Shown one piece after another: positions 1 to 11,120 of a stretch of 64,000 bases of DNA. The DNA is taken from NCBI GenBank assembly GCA_040954595.2, contig CM082592.2:11346001-11410000 (forward strand), given 5' to 3'. Each line of letters opens with the position of its first letter. Within the stretch, counting starts at the first letter, position 1. The notes beneath the pieces are model-generated. The model worked only from the letters and a program-made list of their open reading frames with translations, was not told the origin of the DNA and ran no database searches. This DNA is from Balanoglossus misakiensis (Eukaryota > Hemichordata). Position numbers and translations under genes: made by a program.

Positions 1-80
1 CAGATACAGTCAATTCAATAATCTTTATTCATCCCCAAAACTGGGCAATTATCTAACTGAATACAATCTTGTATCCACAG

Positions 81-1313
81 ACAGGGTAATGATGTCACCA
101 CAGAGACTGCCCATTAAGAGTGACGCCCCCGTGGTGAACCCCGCATCTCCTAAACACCAGATGTACCAGAGTAGCCCCATCCCTGTGCCAATGCATCAGC
201 CACCTCCACACTCACCAGCCAGGATGCCTCACAGCCCTGTGCGCCAGCCCCGCAAGGACAGTGCCAACATGAGTGGTGGCGATATTGACTACAACAAAAT
301 AAGAGAAGTCCAGCTGCAGCAGCAACAGAAAGCAGCAGCGGTCGAGACACAGGCTAGCCCGGGGGTGCTACCCTCTGGACCTGTACCAATGCAAACCCGT
401 CCAATGGGTCAGCCTTCCCTGCCAGTGCCGTTGCTGCAGCGTATGCCCTCGCAGCCTGGACAGGGACCCCCTGGTCCTCCGCCAAGCAGTCCAGGGATCC
501 ACCCGGCATTGCTTCGTGGAATGTATCCCAATCTGAATCCAAATGTTAGAAACATGTCACCCATGCAACTGCCACAGGTAGGTGTCTAACACAGCAAACA
601 TTGATGTTTCTTCCCTTTGACAAATTGCTTGGGAATGCCAACATGTCACCAGGGGGTGACACTGGGCCTTGGCCAATAAAAACTTGCTTGTACATGTATC
701 AGTGGTATTGATAGAAACATTGTTATTGATCACAGCAGGGGTCTGGACCACGTGGTCTGCAGCAAGTAGGTAACGTACCAATGATGCTGAACTCTCGAGC
801 TCCATTCCCTGTGACTTCCGCCGGACAGATTCCTGCGAACGCTGCTGCTGCAGCTGCTGCTGCTATGGCTGCTATGCAAGCAGGAATGCAAAGGAACCTG
901 TCGCAGCAGCAGACACAGAATGTGCCTAGACCAGGTGAGAAATTCCATCCCTGCTCTCTCTTGCATTTGACCTCAAACTTCTTCCTTTAAGTAGAAGTTT
1001 GGAAGTGCCAAAGTGTATTACAAAGAATGCTTTAAACATTGAGATACTGGCACCCCCTTCCCTCCCTATCTAACAATCCACCTTTTGCCATTTGCCCGCA
1101 GAGTTGCCAAACACACCGCCATTGGCCGGCACATCTGGGAACTACAATCAAACCTTCAACACGACTTCGTTAACTCAGCGATCACAGTCTCCGGTCAATC
1201 TGGCCAAATGGTTTGGCACGGACGTCCTGCAGCAACCACTGCCTCAGATGCCTCCAATGATGCGGCCAGGTCCAAACGTCCTCTCGGTTGAAGACATCGA
1301 GTGTCACCAGTGA
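81..1313 (+). CDS. EIF4ENIF1: eIF4E transporter 4E-T, C-terminal part (three last coding exons)
   Basis: Coding exons are about 81-577, 736-934 and 1102-1313 (stop TGA); each has AG/GT borders and the phases agree (2, 0, 1). About 300 residues are visible; the rest of the gene lies left of the window. The first exon is low-complexity, rich in Pro, Met, Gln and Ser, as in the disordered part of 4E-T. The second has an Ala run (about residues 20-32 of that exon). The decisive match is the extreme C-terminus, AKWFGTDVLQQPLP followed by LSVEDIECHQ-stop, which closely resembles the vertebrate 4E-T tail (WFG.DVLQQPLP...SVDELEYRQ). In the family, 4E-T carries eIF4E into the nucleus and assembles repressed mRNPs in P-bodies with DDX6, CCR4-NOT and LSM14; the conserved tail is thought to be an LSM14-contacting segment. 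The second exon begins at a CAGCAG tandem acceptor, so one Gln may be optional. Confidence 0.9.
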
Positions 1314-4300
1314 GGTCTCCCCTTGTCAGAGAGCGAGAATAAACTTGGGGTACTAGCAATATTGACTGATGAATCACATACTGAATAAATTTGTGCTTGG
1401 AACAGCTCAGTAAAATAGCCATCATGAATAGTGCTCAGACAAAGCTCATGTCAAAATTCAGTTTTGCATAATTATTACATTATAAAAAGCCAATGTGGCC
1501 CTTAAAACATTTTTTTAAACAAATGTTTTTGTTATCAATTGAAATAATGTTTTTTGAATAAGACAAAATTAGTCTTGTGCCGGTGTCTGAGTTTTGTCAT
1601 TGTTGAATTTTTCACGGTGCTCTTTGATGTTTTCTTGATGTCCGTAAACACAGCAATAAATGTTGCTTTAATATCTAGAAGTCATGTGGGAGACTGAGAA
1701 TGTATTCTAATGAATTTAAAAAATAAGATGGTTTATATTACATTTACAGCCCACATTTTTCCTATTCAAGGTGTCGATATGCACTGATCGTAAAAGTGAA
1801 AACTTGTGATTTTTGTCTGGTCTCGGTGATGGACAAGAGTATTCATATATTGTTATTTTTGAAATTCACACTTTATATTTTTTTTGCTTGTAAATATGTT
1901 TTCCACGTCACAAGAAATGTTTGAAAAATTTATCTAGGTATTGAAAACAGTCTATGTTGTTGTAAGGAATCAACTTGTAAAAAAGGATATGAAAGTATTA
2001 CATTTTTTTCAGTTTTGTTTTTGTAGTTGTGTCATGTGGCTTTTTGATAGCAGATTAACTAGTAAAAAAAATATTGAAAAAAAATGAAAATTTGTGAATA
2101 TGAAGTTCAGTTCTATATTGAGAATTTTTCCTAGTACATTGTACGACTCTTTTTTGTGAATTAATTGTACAATTCGTTCCTTCTGCAGCAGAACTTGTCT
2201 CTAAATGGCTTGTGAATTGTCAGGGAAAGAAAATAATTTTTTTCTACCTGTATCAAAGGATGTGATTCACATTACATTGATGTCCAATATGAATTTGTTT
2301 CTCTCAGTTGTTGCCGTGGTCTTGAAACTGAAAATTGAGCACTTATTCAATTATTCTCTTCTACTTGTTATTGTTAATTGAACCAGTGCAAGCGAGAGTG
2401 TCTGTGTCCTTGTCACTGTCTAGTTACACCCTTGTTTTAACAGTGAACAAATAATCAATCCTTTCACCCCTATTTTCTAGTGTGTGGATCCAACATCACC
2501 ACTGACACCAGTGGGAGTAAACCAAGGTGTGGTAGTGGAGGGGTTTATTTATTTCCTGTCAACGAACTACTGTTTTTTTTCTTTTTTCTCATCAATGAGA
2601 TTTCTTATGTCACCTTGAATGGCAAGTGGAATCGACTCAGAGATCTTGTCAGTTTTGTGATGCTGTGCTGGTTAACCCTTTCACCGCCATGGTTTGGTCC
2701 AACTCCATTGTTCTCAATGGCGATGTGGGACCTTTATACAGGGAAATGTGGGGTGAAAGGGTTAAGGAATAGTCATTATTGCAAAAGTTCATGAATTTAC
2801 AATCCCTTCATTATCATTTCTGAATTTATTCATTGCTGATAGAGCTCACCTGTACTGTATATTGCATGCCCATAAACCATAAGAGACAGACATTGCACCA
2901 ATATGCATCAGTATCTTCTTTTGCAAATTAAGCTCAATTTTGGAACTTTTACCTACTTTAAGATGCAGCTGATGTGTACCAAAGTGAAAGTTTAGGGTGC
3001 AAATTTAGCTTGCAAGTTGTATAGCTCAATTTTCCTTTTTTCGCTTCAAAAGCATTATTATTATTTTTTGTTGATCTAGTGCCAAAACTCATGGCATGTT
3101 TAATCATGAAGGAAAAATTAAAATTTAGTAATTAGGTTCTTGCAGCTTTAGTGAACGATAGGCATTAATCTTCTGCAGTAGCATAACAATTTATTTTATG
3201 ATTGAATATCATGTTGGAACCTGGCTGCCATTTGTTTTGTCTACTTGGTATACCATGTTCCATTAGAAAGTTGACTGGCTGATCAGAGGTGATTTCTGCT
3301 GTGAATCTTGTACTGCCCATCCCCCCCCCCTTCCTATGTTGTGAACCAAACCCAAATACTTACAACACACATGGATCACACCAAAATCGGAACAAACTGG
3401 GGATGTGCAGGGTTGTACTATAAGCTAGTGCATCTTTGTAATATTTTCATTTCATAAAGTATTCCTGTTTATGATTAGTTTAAAAAATCAGCTATACTGT
3501 TGATATTTTCGTTTCTAAACATTGAGTGCTGTCTTTATTTTTTTGAAAAGATTTCTTTATTCGTTGTTTTTGAAAACATTATTTTTTTGTTTAAATGTTT
3601 GTGTTCTAAATGTTAAAGTCACTATAAGCAAAAAGCCAGTGACAGTCTAGACTTGTTGAAATTGTCCTGTCCTTGTCTGTTGATTAAATTTTGCATATCA
3701 TATTTGTGTACTTGGCAACGAGATGATTGTGTGTATGAATGAGTGAGCGAGCAAGCGAAAAAATTAAGTGAAAACACACGGTCTTTTCAGGTTCATTTTT
3801 CCGGCAATAACATTTCTGCCTGATATGTTATTATTTCTAGTTCTAGAAAGGTACATATAAAACAGTGCAAGCTGTTTGCTGTAATTTTGAAACAAGTTGG
3901 ATTAGATTAATTTTCAACAATAATTGTCTGTACCATACATGGCACATAACCCAACGTAATATTCAATACTGTTTTGGATTTTCAGTTTTCCAGGAAAAAG
4001 AGCTCAAGTACCCTTACAAAGTCTGTAAATGGTATAGCCCAAGCAGAATCTTCCTCACATTTGCTCTGTGAATAGTTTATTCTACAAAAGAAAGTGTTGG
4101 TTACATCACAACAATCTCTGTCCATTTTGAAATCCTCCTCCAAATAAATAGGTCTCACGGATTGTGCACCAATTACATGTACTTGTAATAAAAAATGACC
4201 AACATAAAGTATGACAAATTTTAGTTTTGTTCAACTTTTGTTCATCTCTGTGTTAATGCCCCTCATGAGAAATAAAGTGTGAATGTAATGTATTTCCATG

Positions 4301-5246
4301 TGAAATGTATTTTGATGTAAGTTTCAGATTCATTTGTTATAAATGTACTTGATGTTTGTGCACTGCTTCAAGATTTGCTTGACTGCGCATCCATTGTAGC
4401 ATGGTTCAGCATTCGTGCTTTCAAAGGTTCTGCAGACTGTTGGACTGACAAACTTTTGGTCCGTTCATACAATAGGCCAGGGCTGTAATGGGTTCCGAAT
4501 TGCCAAACAGTGTGTGTTGATGCATGTCAACATATAGAAACTGATACCAGACATTTTGTGTCACAATTTCAGTAGATTTACTTTTATTCTGAACACACAA
4601 GCTATTTTGCAAACATTTTGTTTTTCAAAATGTTCCAGACGACTTTTGAGAGCAACAATGCAGAATTATTGTGTAAATTTTGAAGCTGTGCTTGGTAAAT
4701 ATTTCTCATAAAAATTTCATCAGTTATTGTCCCAAGATGCACACTTAATCACTTTGTTTAAAAAGATATCTGTTTACTACACCCATGTTGTTGTTGTTGT
4801 TGTTAACATATCTCCTGAGATTTATTAAAAGACCACAGCATCAAGTACTTTGTGATGAAAATATTCCAAGTGAAACTGTCATATCTTTTCTTTACCCTGT
4901 AGCTACTAGCATTTCCCAATAAACTTACATCATGAAAAATCATCTGTTCTGTCTCATTTCTGGTCACTATGTACTAAAAGTTTGTTTAGTTGAAGCATGA
5001 TCACGTTCACTGTGGTATAATAATCTGTGATATGTAGATCAAGTTCCATTTCTGCGTTTAAATTTGGATTATTCGATTGGTTCTTGCTTTTATGGGTAAA
5101 GACATAGGATTCTGCCATCGACCGCTGATGGCGTCCTATTTGCAGAATAGAAAACACGAACAAACACACGCCAATAAGCGTGCGCGGTGGCGCGTGTGTC
5201 GTACTTTTGTATTTTTGGTGAAATTTGGTTAAGTTCAAGCTGAAAA
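1314..5246 (+). other. EIF4ENIF1 3' UTR and spacer to DRG1
   Basis: This is AT-rich, with no convincing coding exon on either strand. AATAAA signals occur at 1384-1389, 1655-1660, 4143-4148, 4271-4276 and 4918-4923, so the 3' UTR could be short (about 90-350 bases) or extend several kb. Open frames here (for example 2480-2794) have biased, homopolymer-derived composition and no recognisable domain. It contains the inverted-repeat element at 2672-2765 and a short GTT run near 4790-4804. The last about 150 bases before DRG1 are richer in CpG and contain a small dyad, GCCATC / GATGGC, at about 5116-5134, plausibly part of the DRG1 promoter (inference). Confidence 0.6.
2672..2765. mobile_element. 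94-bp MITE-like inverted-repeat element, copy 1
   Basis: The element is bounded by perfect 14-bp terminal inverted repeats, TTAACCCTTTCACC at 2672-2685 and GGTGAAAGGGTTAA at 2752-2765. Its core holds a second dyad, CCATTG-TTCT-CAATGG. It has no coding capacity. A related copy sits in an RPUSD4 intron at 13163-13258 with the same core (GTCCAAC...CCATTG-N4-CAATG...GTGGGACC-like). The outer TTAA could be part of the termini or a target duplication; I cannot assign a superfamily. Confidence 0.6.
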
Positions 5247-7642
5247 ATGGGTATATTGGAAAAAATATCGGAAATAGAGGCTGAAGTAAGTATTGGAGAC
5301 TCGTCAATTATCATAATATGTTTGTTCTTCAGTGGTATATTCTTAAAGTCATGAAGATGATGCCACTGTTGATATTCAGCATGCAAGCTTGAACGTCTTT
5401 TAGATATGTGTCATGGATCATAGACGTGGCAGAATAGCCTGGGTACAATACTGAGTCCTGTTTTGTTTCAGATGGCCCGGACACAGAGAAACAAAGCCAC
5501 CATGGGTCACTTGGGTCTCTTAAAAGCCAGACTTGCTAAGTTGAGACGAGAACTGATCACACCAAAAGGAGGTGGAGGTGCAACTGGAGAAGGTGCGTTT
5601 CCATTGGTTGGTCAAGTTGAACATGTGACAATCACATGACCACTACCGCTTTGTGATTTGGTCAAATTCTCATTTACACATAGCACTGAGAAAAGAGTCT
5701 TTAGATATCAGTTCTGTGCACAGATGATATTAATGATGTAATCCCCATTCCAGGTTTTGATGTTGCAAAGACTGGCGATGCAAGAATAGGATTTGTAGGT
5801 GAGTGTTCTTTCAAATCAATAAAGTCAGTAAAATCAAATTAATCAAACAAAGTCATCTGGAAATTAGACAAAATCAAGAAATATACGAACCACTTTCTTT
5901 GTTCATACCCACAGGTTTTCCATCAGTTGGCAAATCGACCCTGCTTAGCAATCTTGCTGGTGTCTACTCAGAAGTGGCAGCCTATGAATTTACAACATTG
6001 ACCACAGTGCCTGGTGTCATTCGGTACAAAGGAGCAAAAATTCAAGTGAGTCTCATTCTTGATTTATGTTTCTGGATGTTTGAATCATTTTGTAAAATCT
6101 TTTATGACAATTCAGATGTTGATGTATCAATAATTTACCAATGAAGATTTTGATTTCTTTGTTCTGATCAGTTGTTAGATCTTCCTGGTATTATTGAAGG
6201 TGCCAAGGACGGAAAAGGAAGAGGAAGACAGGTTATTGCCGGTAGGTTCAGTGGGAGAAACAGACGGAAAGATTAATAACGTTTTTGTTTGATTTGAACT
6301 GCTTTCTTCAGCGTCTGGTGTTCATGCTACATGTATATACTTGTTAATTGTCCGTCTGCGATTGACACCATTTTTTCTCTCTCCGTTCCTCAGTTGCCAG
6401 GACATGCTCTCTGATTCTTATTGTACTTGACGTCCTGAAACCCTTACAACATAAAAAGATTATTGAAAGAGAATTAGAAGGTTTTGGAATAAGGTAAGAG
6501 ACCTAAACACTACATGGAATGTTAAGAGTTATTTCATGAGATGTCATCATTTATATTCAGCTGATGTTATGAACACAGGGTAATATTATTACTTTGTGCT
6601 TTGTACTCCAACAGGTTAAACAAAAAACCACCAAACATAGCATTTAGGAAAAAAGAAAAAGGAGGTATAAATCTCACAGCGACATGTGCCCAGTCACAGC
6701 TGGACTTGGATACAGTCAAGACAATCCTGTCAGAATATAAAATCCATAATGCTGATGTTACTTTGAGAGCCGACAGCACTGCAGATGATCTGATTGATGT
6801 CATTGAAGGAAACAGGGCTTTTATACCCTGTATTTATGTCCTTAATAAAATTGATCAAATATCTATTCCGGTAAGTTTTCAATTTTTGCTGCTTTATAGT
6901 TTCAATTGGCTGACTCTTGAGGGCGCTCTTCCTTTCAGAGACAAGGCAATGTTTACAGTCCATCTATCCCAAGTAATTCCTATTCTACTATCCATTAAAT
7001 ACTTAATCTTTGTTCTTTATCATCTGTTTATGCAGGAATTGGACGTTATTTACAAGATTCCACACACTGTTCCAATATCGGCACATCACAAATGGAACTT
7101 TGATGATCTTCTAGAGAGGATATGGGAATATCTCAATTTAGTCAGAATGTGAGTTTTATATCCATGATATCAGTAAATTAGACCTTATCATTTTCTTATG
7201 CCTGTACTCCCTCATGGTTTTCCAGAATGAAAGTCTTGTCTGAGTTCAAGTTCAGTAATAAATGTAATCCTTGTCAATATTTGTAGTTACACCAAACCCA
7301 AGGGACAACTTCCAGACTACGAATCACCCGTGGTTTTGAAGAATGGCCAGTCAGCAGTGGAAGACTTCTGTAACAATCTTCACAAAGCCATCATGAAAGA
7401 ATTCAAATACGCCTTGGTCTGGGGATCCTCTGTCAAACACAACCCGCAGAAAGTTGGCAAGGAACACCCTCTGGATGATGAGGACGTCATACAGATTGTG
7501 AAAAAGTAAGTTGGAAACGAGTGAAAGATGGTTCTTCCCACGCTGGTCAGTGGTGATCAGGCCAAACATGCCTATCATATTCATTAACTTTAATATGTTT
7601 ATACTAACCATTATTTCCATTTTATTTTATTGCAGAATCTAA
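5247..7642 (+). CDS. DRG1: Developmentally regulated GTP-binding protein 1
   Basis: Ten exons: 5247-5285, 5472-5592, 5754-5798, 5915-6045, 6172-6241, 6394-6493, 6615-6870, 7036-7148, 7287-7505 and 7636-7642. All junctions are GT-AG, phases agree, and they give 366 residues, essentially the length of human DRG1 (367). Order of motifs: N-terminal helical segment [18 protein letters not shown]1 GFPSVGKST (about residues 69-77); G3 DLPGIIEGA (about 115-123); G4 NKID (about 246-249); G5 SAH; then a C-terminal TGS domain ending IVKKI. DRG1 is a TRAFAC-class GTPase that works with DFRP1/ZC3H15 on ribosomes and in translation. The start is chosen because the 13-codon first exon matches the family N-terminus in length and sequence. 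The last exon carries only the final residue and stop. The DRG1 rather than DRG2 assignment rests on the N-terminus and the GGGG-containing linker before the G domain. Confidence 0.97.
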
Positions 7643-8486
7643 ACAGATGTGATAGAGTGTAAAGAAAGATGACATCACCAATCATGTGACTAATACAGTT
7701 TGAGAAGAAAAACAAAAGAAGCATCCTGTTCTGTATGTCACATTCATTTCACAGCAACTTGTTTGATGTTTTTTGTCTGCCTAGCAACTTTTCTTTCAGA
7801 AAATCATGCTCTCTTAACCAGTTGAAAAAACAACTTTACATACGTAATGTCTCTCACCCAGCTGTTGGTGGTAAAACACAATTCAGAATCTCCTATTTTC
7901 ATTCATGATACATATTAAAGAGCAACACTATATAACAAACTCCAGACTTCAGTTTTTTTTCTTTCTATATGATTTGCCAAAGAGGATAATATTGACTTGT
8001 CTGCTATTCAATAATGATGGTCATTCAATGTGGTCGCTACCCATGATTCTCCATTTTAAAACAGTGGTGAGGGAAAAACTCAAGATGAAATAATTGGGAA
8101 TTGTCATCTGCCCAGATGTTTACTTTAAATTAAATTTGAAAATATAGTTGCCCTGACAACGTCGCTGACCTGTGTTGTGTTGCTACTAGCAACAGGTGGG
8201 GGCTGGTGACACTTAATATGAATGGCTGTTGTGTGTAGTTAATTTCATACAATGAGAATCCTTTGTCTTTTCATTATTATTCAATCTAAAAACATGTTAC
8301 CATGTGTTATGTTTTAACATACCTATGATGTAGATGTCTCGTATTAATGACAATTTCCCCATAAGAAATTTTCCGAAATTTAATCAAAATATCAAACGAT
8401 GATCCTGTTTTTAAAGATGCCATTCATATGAGTGGTTTCCCAGTAACAAGGACAGACTTTCCCAGAATACATCAGAAGCCCCAAAT
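7643..8486 (+). other. DRG1 3' UTR and spacer
   Basis: AT-rich sequence with no supported coding exon. It should contain the DRG1 3' UTR and the upstream region of the sulfotransferase-like gene. No strong AATAAA is visible right after the stop; variants such as ATTAAA occur near 7912. Confidence 0.5.
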
Positions 8487-10138
8487 ATGTGTCCGAGTTA
8501 TATTAGTCTTCGGTTTGAGTGGTGCCATTTGGGCCAATTGTCTCATTTTGGACCAGACACACTACAGCTGGCAGACATGTTGATGACATCGTGTTTCTGC
8601 CGATTCTTCCGTTCGCGTAACATGCTGCTGATTATCAGCAGTGTGTTCAAAGCAGTTTTTATCGCCGGCCTTTGGTTAGGTATCTCTCTCTCTATCTTCG
8701 GATATTTTGTGGGCGAAGGGAACAACACATCCGTACAGAACAGGTAGAGTGCCAGAGTTATTTCTTGTAATGTCATTTCAAATGTGTTTCTTTTAAACAG
8801 AAAATGCGGAGGCAATAATGGGGCAAAAGTGGTCAAATTGAGTTTGTAATCAGTTTCGTCTATCCATAGTATACACCAGAGACCACACACTGATTTGAAC
8901 TACTTATACCTGGTCAGATCAGGCGATGTCCACGCACCATGGCAGAATTTTAACCGCGTATAAGTTTGGTCTTTTCTATTAAACTTGAACAGTTTAGAAA
9001 ACAATAATTTTGTCCAGATAAAAAGCGCTCACACTACTTCTCTGTACTCACAATTTTTCCCCGCAGGTCATCATCGACTAAGCTTACGCTCCATGAATTA
9101 CTCAACAGCAAGCCAATCGTCTTTCGGCCAGGATTGTCAGGAACTGGTTCATCCACAGACATTTTGAACAAATTCCCTTGGTTGGAAAAGAAAAATTGCC
9201 TTCCGAACTTCTTCACGCGACGTCAGATAGATGGTGCGTCGCCAGATGATTACAAAAATGGCGCTATAGCTTTCGTTCACAACCAAAAATCAGGCGGAAC
9301 AACAATCAAGACTTGCATGAAATCAATATTACTTGCGGCCGGAGAGGAAGCTCCGAAGATTATTGGTAATGAAAACGCCCCAAAATACTACACACTGCTT
9401 TTGAACAAGAGCCGAGATGTGAATCTTGCTCGGAATTACTATGTTGGGGATTCCACTTTCGGGTTGTGCGAATATACAGCAAAAAAGTGTTCGTATTTCA
9501 CTATGATCCGTGATCCGTACGAGCGTGTCATATCTGCGTACAACATGTGCCATTTTCTAAATCCCCAGCAATGCAGAGTGCGCAACGCGGAAAGAGTCCC
9601 AATCAACGAGTGGGTTATACATCAAGGCAGCTTCTTTTTCCGACAGCTACTGGTCAATAGCGAGTTCTTCACCGAGAAGTACGACCGTTTTGTTAGACTG
9701 AGACTGCGCCGCGACTTGAACGACAGCTCAACAAACCAGATACCAACGTGGTGGAGGAACGAGATCATCCTGAAAAATTTCATCACCAAATCGCAGAAAG
9801 CGTCCATCCTTCGATATGTATTGGATAACTTAGAATCCTGGTTTGCTGTTATAGGACTAACAAGTGATTATGAGACGTCGCTAAGGATGTTTGAAAACGT
9901 GTATGGTCTTCCATTTCATACAAATTGTGCAGGAATGAAAGAAAATGCCGTATACCCCTACGAGATTAACGACAATGCAAACATGGACAGGCAAACCAGG
10001 GACCAGATAGTTGCACATTTAAAGGCACAACTTCAGTCGGACTTAACTGTCAGAGATGCTCTCTATTACGACCTACAAATCTATGAGAAAGCGAAGGAAA
10101 TTTTCGCGCGACAAAAACAAATTTACGAACAGAGTTGA
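8487..10138 (+). CDS. Type II membrane sulfotransferase-like protein, acceptor unknown
   Basis: Two coding exons, 8487-8743 and 9067-10138, join in phase (AG|G makes Arg) to give up to 442 residues. An in-frame ATG at 8577 would give 412 residues with a short basic cytoplasmic tail, which is the usual Golgi type II layout and may be the true start. A hydrophobic segment lies at about residues 47-74 of the longer form, after FFRSR. The lumenal part has a PAPS 5'-phosphosulfate-type loop, FVHNQKSGGTT (about 155-165), and a 3'-phosphate-type motif, MIRDPYERVISAYNMC (about 232-247), with several Asn-X-Ser/Thr sites. These are hallmarks of carbohydrate sulfotransferases (Sulfotransfer_2-like fold), which transfer sulfate from PAPS to glycans or other acceptors. 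I do not recognise a specific orthologue. Poly(A) signals follow at 10476-10481 and 10677-10682. Confidence 0.8.
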
Positions 10139-11108
10139 GAGAGCTTGATTTCTTACCGCTGAAAGTCTGATCACTTTGGAATGTGATTTTCATTAATTGA
10201 AATAGACAATTTAATGATATCTTATGCTTGGTGATAAGAAGTACAACATTCATTCATTTATTCATTCATTCATTCATTCGTTCGTTCGTTCATTCATTCA
10301 TTCAGTCAATCAATCAATCAATCAACGATGATCATTTATCGCATTTACAATTTTATTTTAATCATTCATGTATTTTGTTGTTTAGTTGAGTGATAGGCCT
10401 TAATTTTATATAAAGTAGTTTTAAAGTTGAGTGCGTAGGCCCTATTTCATTCCGCGATGCACACATTTTTAATTAAATAAATGACACACGTGGTACGGTC
10501 TTTGGTTGTTATTTGGTGAAGTTCTCTTCATGCGAGTCACGACATCATTTTATTCAGTCATGTATATTTATTATTTCTTGTGTCATGACACTTTTTTTCG
10601 TTTCGATTAAACTTGTCATTTCGCGCTGGATGTCGCATTTTTGTGGGCTTTTTGTCCTTTTATTATCGTGATCTGTAATAAAATCTGATTAAATTCTTTC
10701 CACTGTAAGGGGGCCTAATTAGTTCAGGACTCGTGAGTTACTACATTTAGCCTAGTTTATGTCATGTTGACGTGTTTTCACTTAAAAACAGGCCAATGTT
10801 TTTATTCTATAAACATCACAAGCTGACACAGACCGCTGTGCCGGGTGACAGACATGAGTCGACGTCATTGTCTTGAACATTCGGTAAGATAAAATGGACT
10901 ATCGTTCTGCCATGGTCATTCCTTGGCAACGTGAAGAACCTCTCGTATATACACTTTAATTAATATGATGGCGAATGTCTTTCCTCATTTTGATGCCAGT
11001 GTTTATCCCATACACACAAAACACCAACGAAATTGAAATACGTTAACCATGCGCATGGCCTAAGCTTAGCAACGCCCCCCCCCCTCGGGTCAAAGTTCAA
11101 TAATATTT
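10139..11108. other. Spacer between sulfotransferase-like gene and RPUSD4
   Basis: It holds the 3' UTR of the upstream gene (AATAAA at 10476-10481 and 10677-10682), a tetranucleotide repeat at 10248-10325, and the RPUSD4 promoter region, which has a run of Cs at about 11076-11085 and no clear TATA box. I see no other gene here. Confidence 0.55.
10248..10325. repeat. Compound tetranucleotide microsatellite (ATTC)n-(TTCG)n-(AATC)n
   Basis: ATTC units run from about 10248, are interrupted by three TTCG-type units near 10279-10290, resume as ATTC, and change to AATC-type units from about 10305 to 10325. The shift in unit sequence is visible by eye; it is a typical compound microsatellite. Confidence 0.9.
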
Positions 11109-11120
11109 CAAGATGGCGGC
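11109..11120 (+). promoter_or_regulatory. TISU / YY1-type element at the RPUSD4 start codon
   Basis: CAAGATGGCGGC matches the TISU consensus SAASATGGCGGC at every position, and its ATG is the proposed RPUSD4 start at 11113. TISU (translation initiator of short 5' UTR) also serves as a YY1 site and is known from genes with very short leaders, many of them for mitochondrial functions. This supports both the chosen start and a transcription start only a few tens of bases upstream (inference). Confidence 0.8.

Noticed and set aside
2480-2794. 104-codon open frame in the EIF4ENIF1 3' region
   Set aside because: It contains a poly-Phe run from T-rich DNA, overlaps the inverted-repeat element and resembles no domain.
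9134-10138. Sulfotransferase as a one-exon gene starting at about 9134
   Set aside because: The codon at 9134 is TTG, and the frame is open upstream to a good acceptor at 9066/9067 that joins in phase with an upstream exon encoding a membrane anchor.
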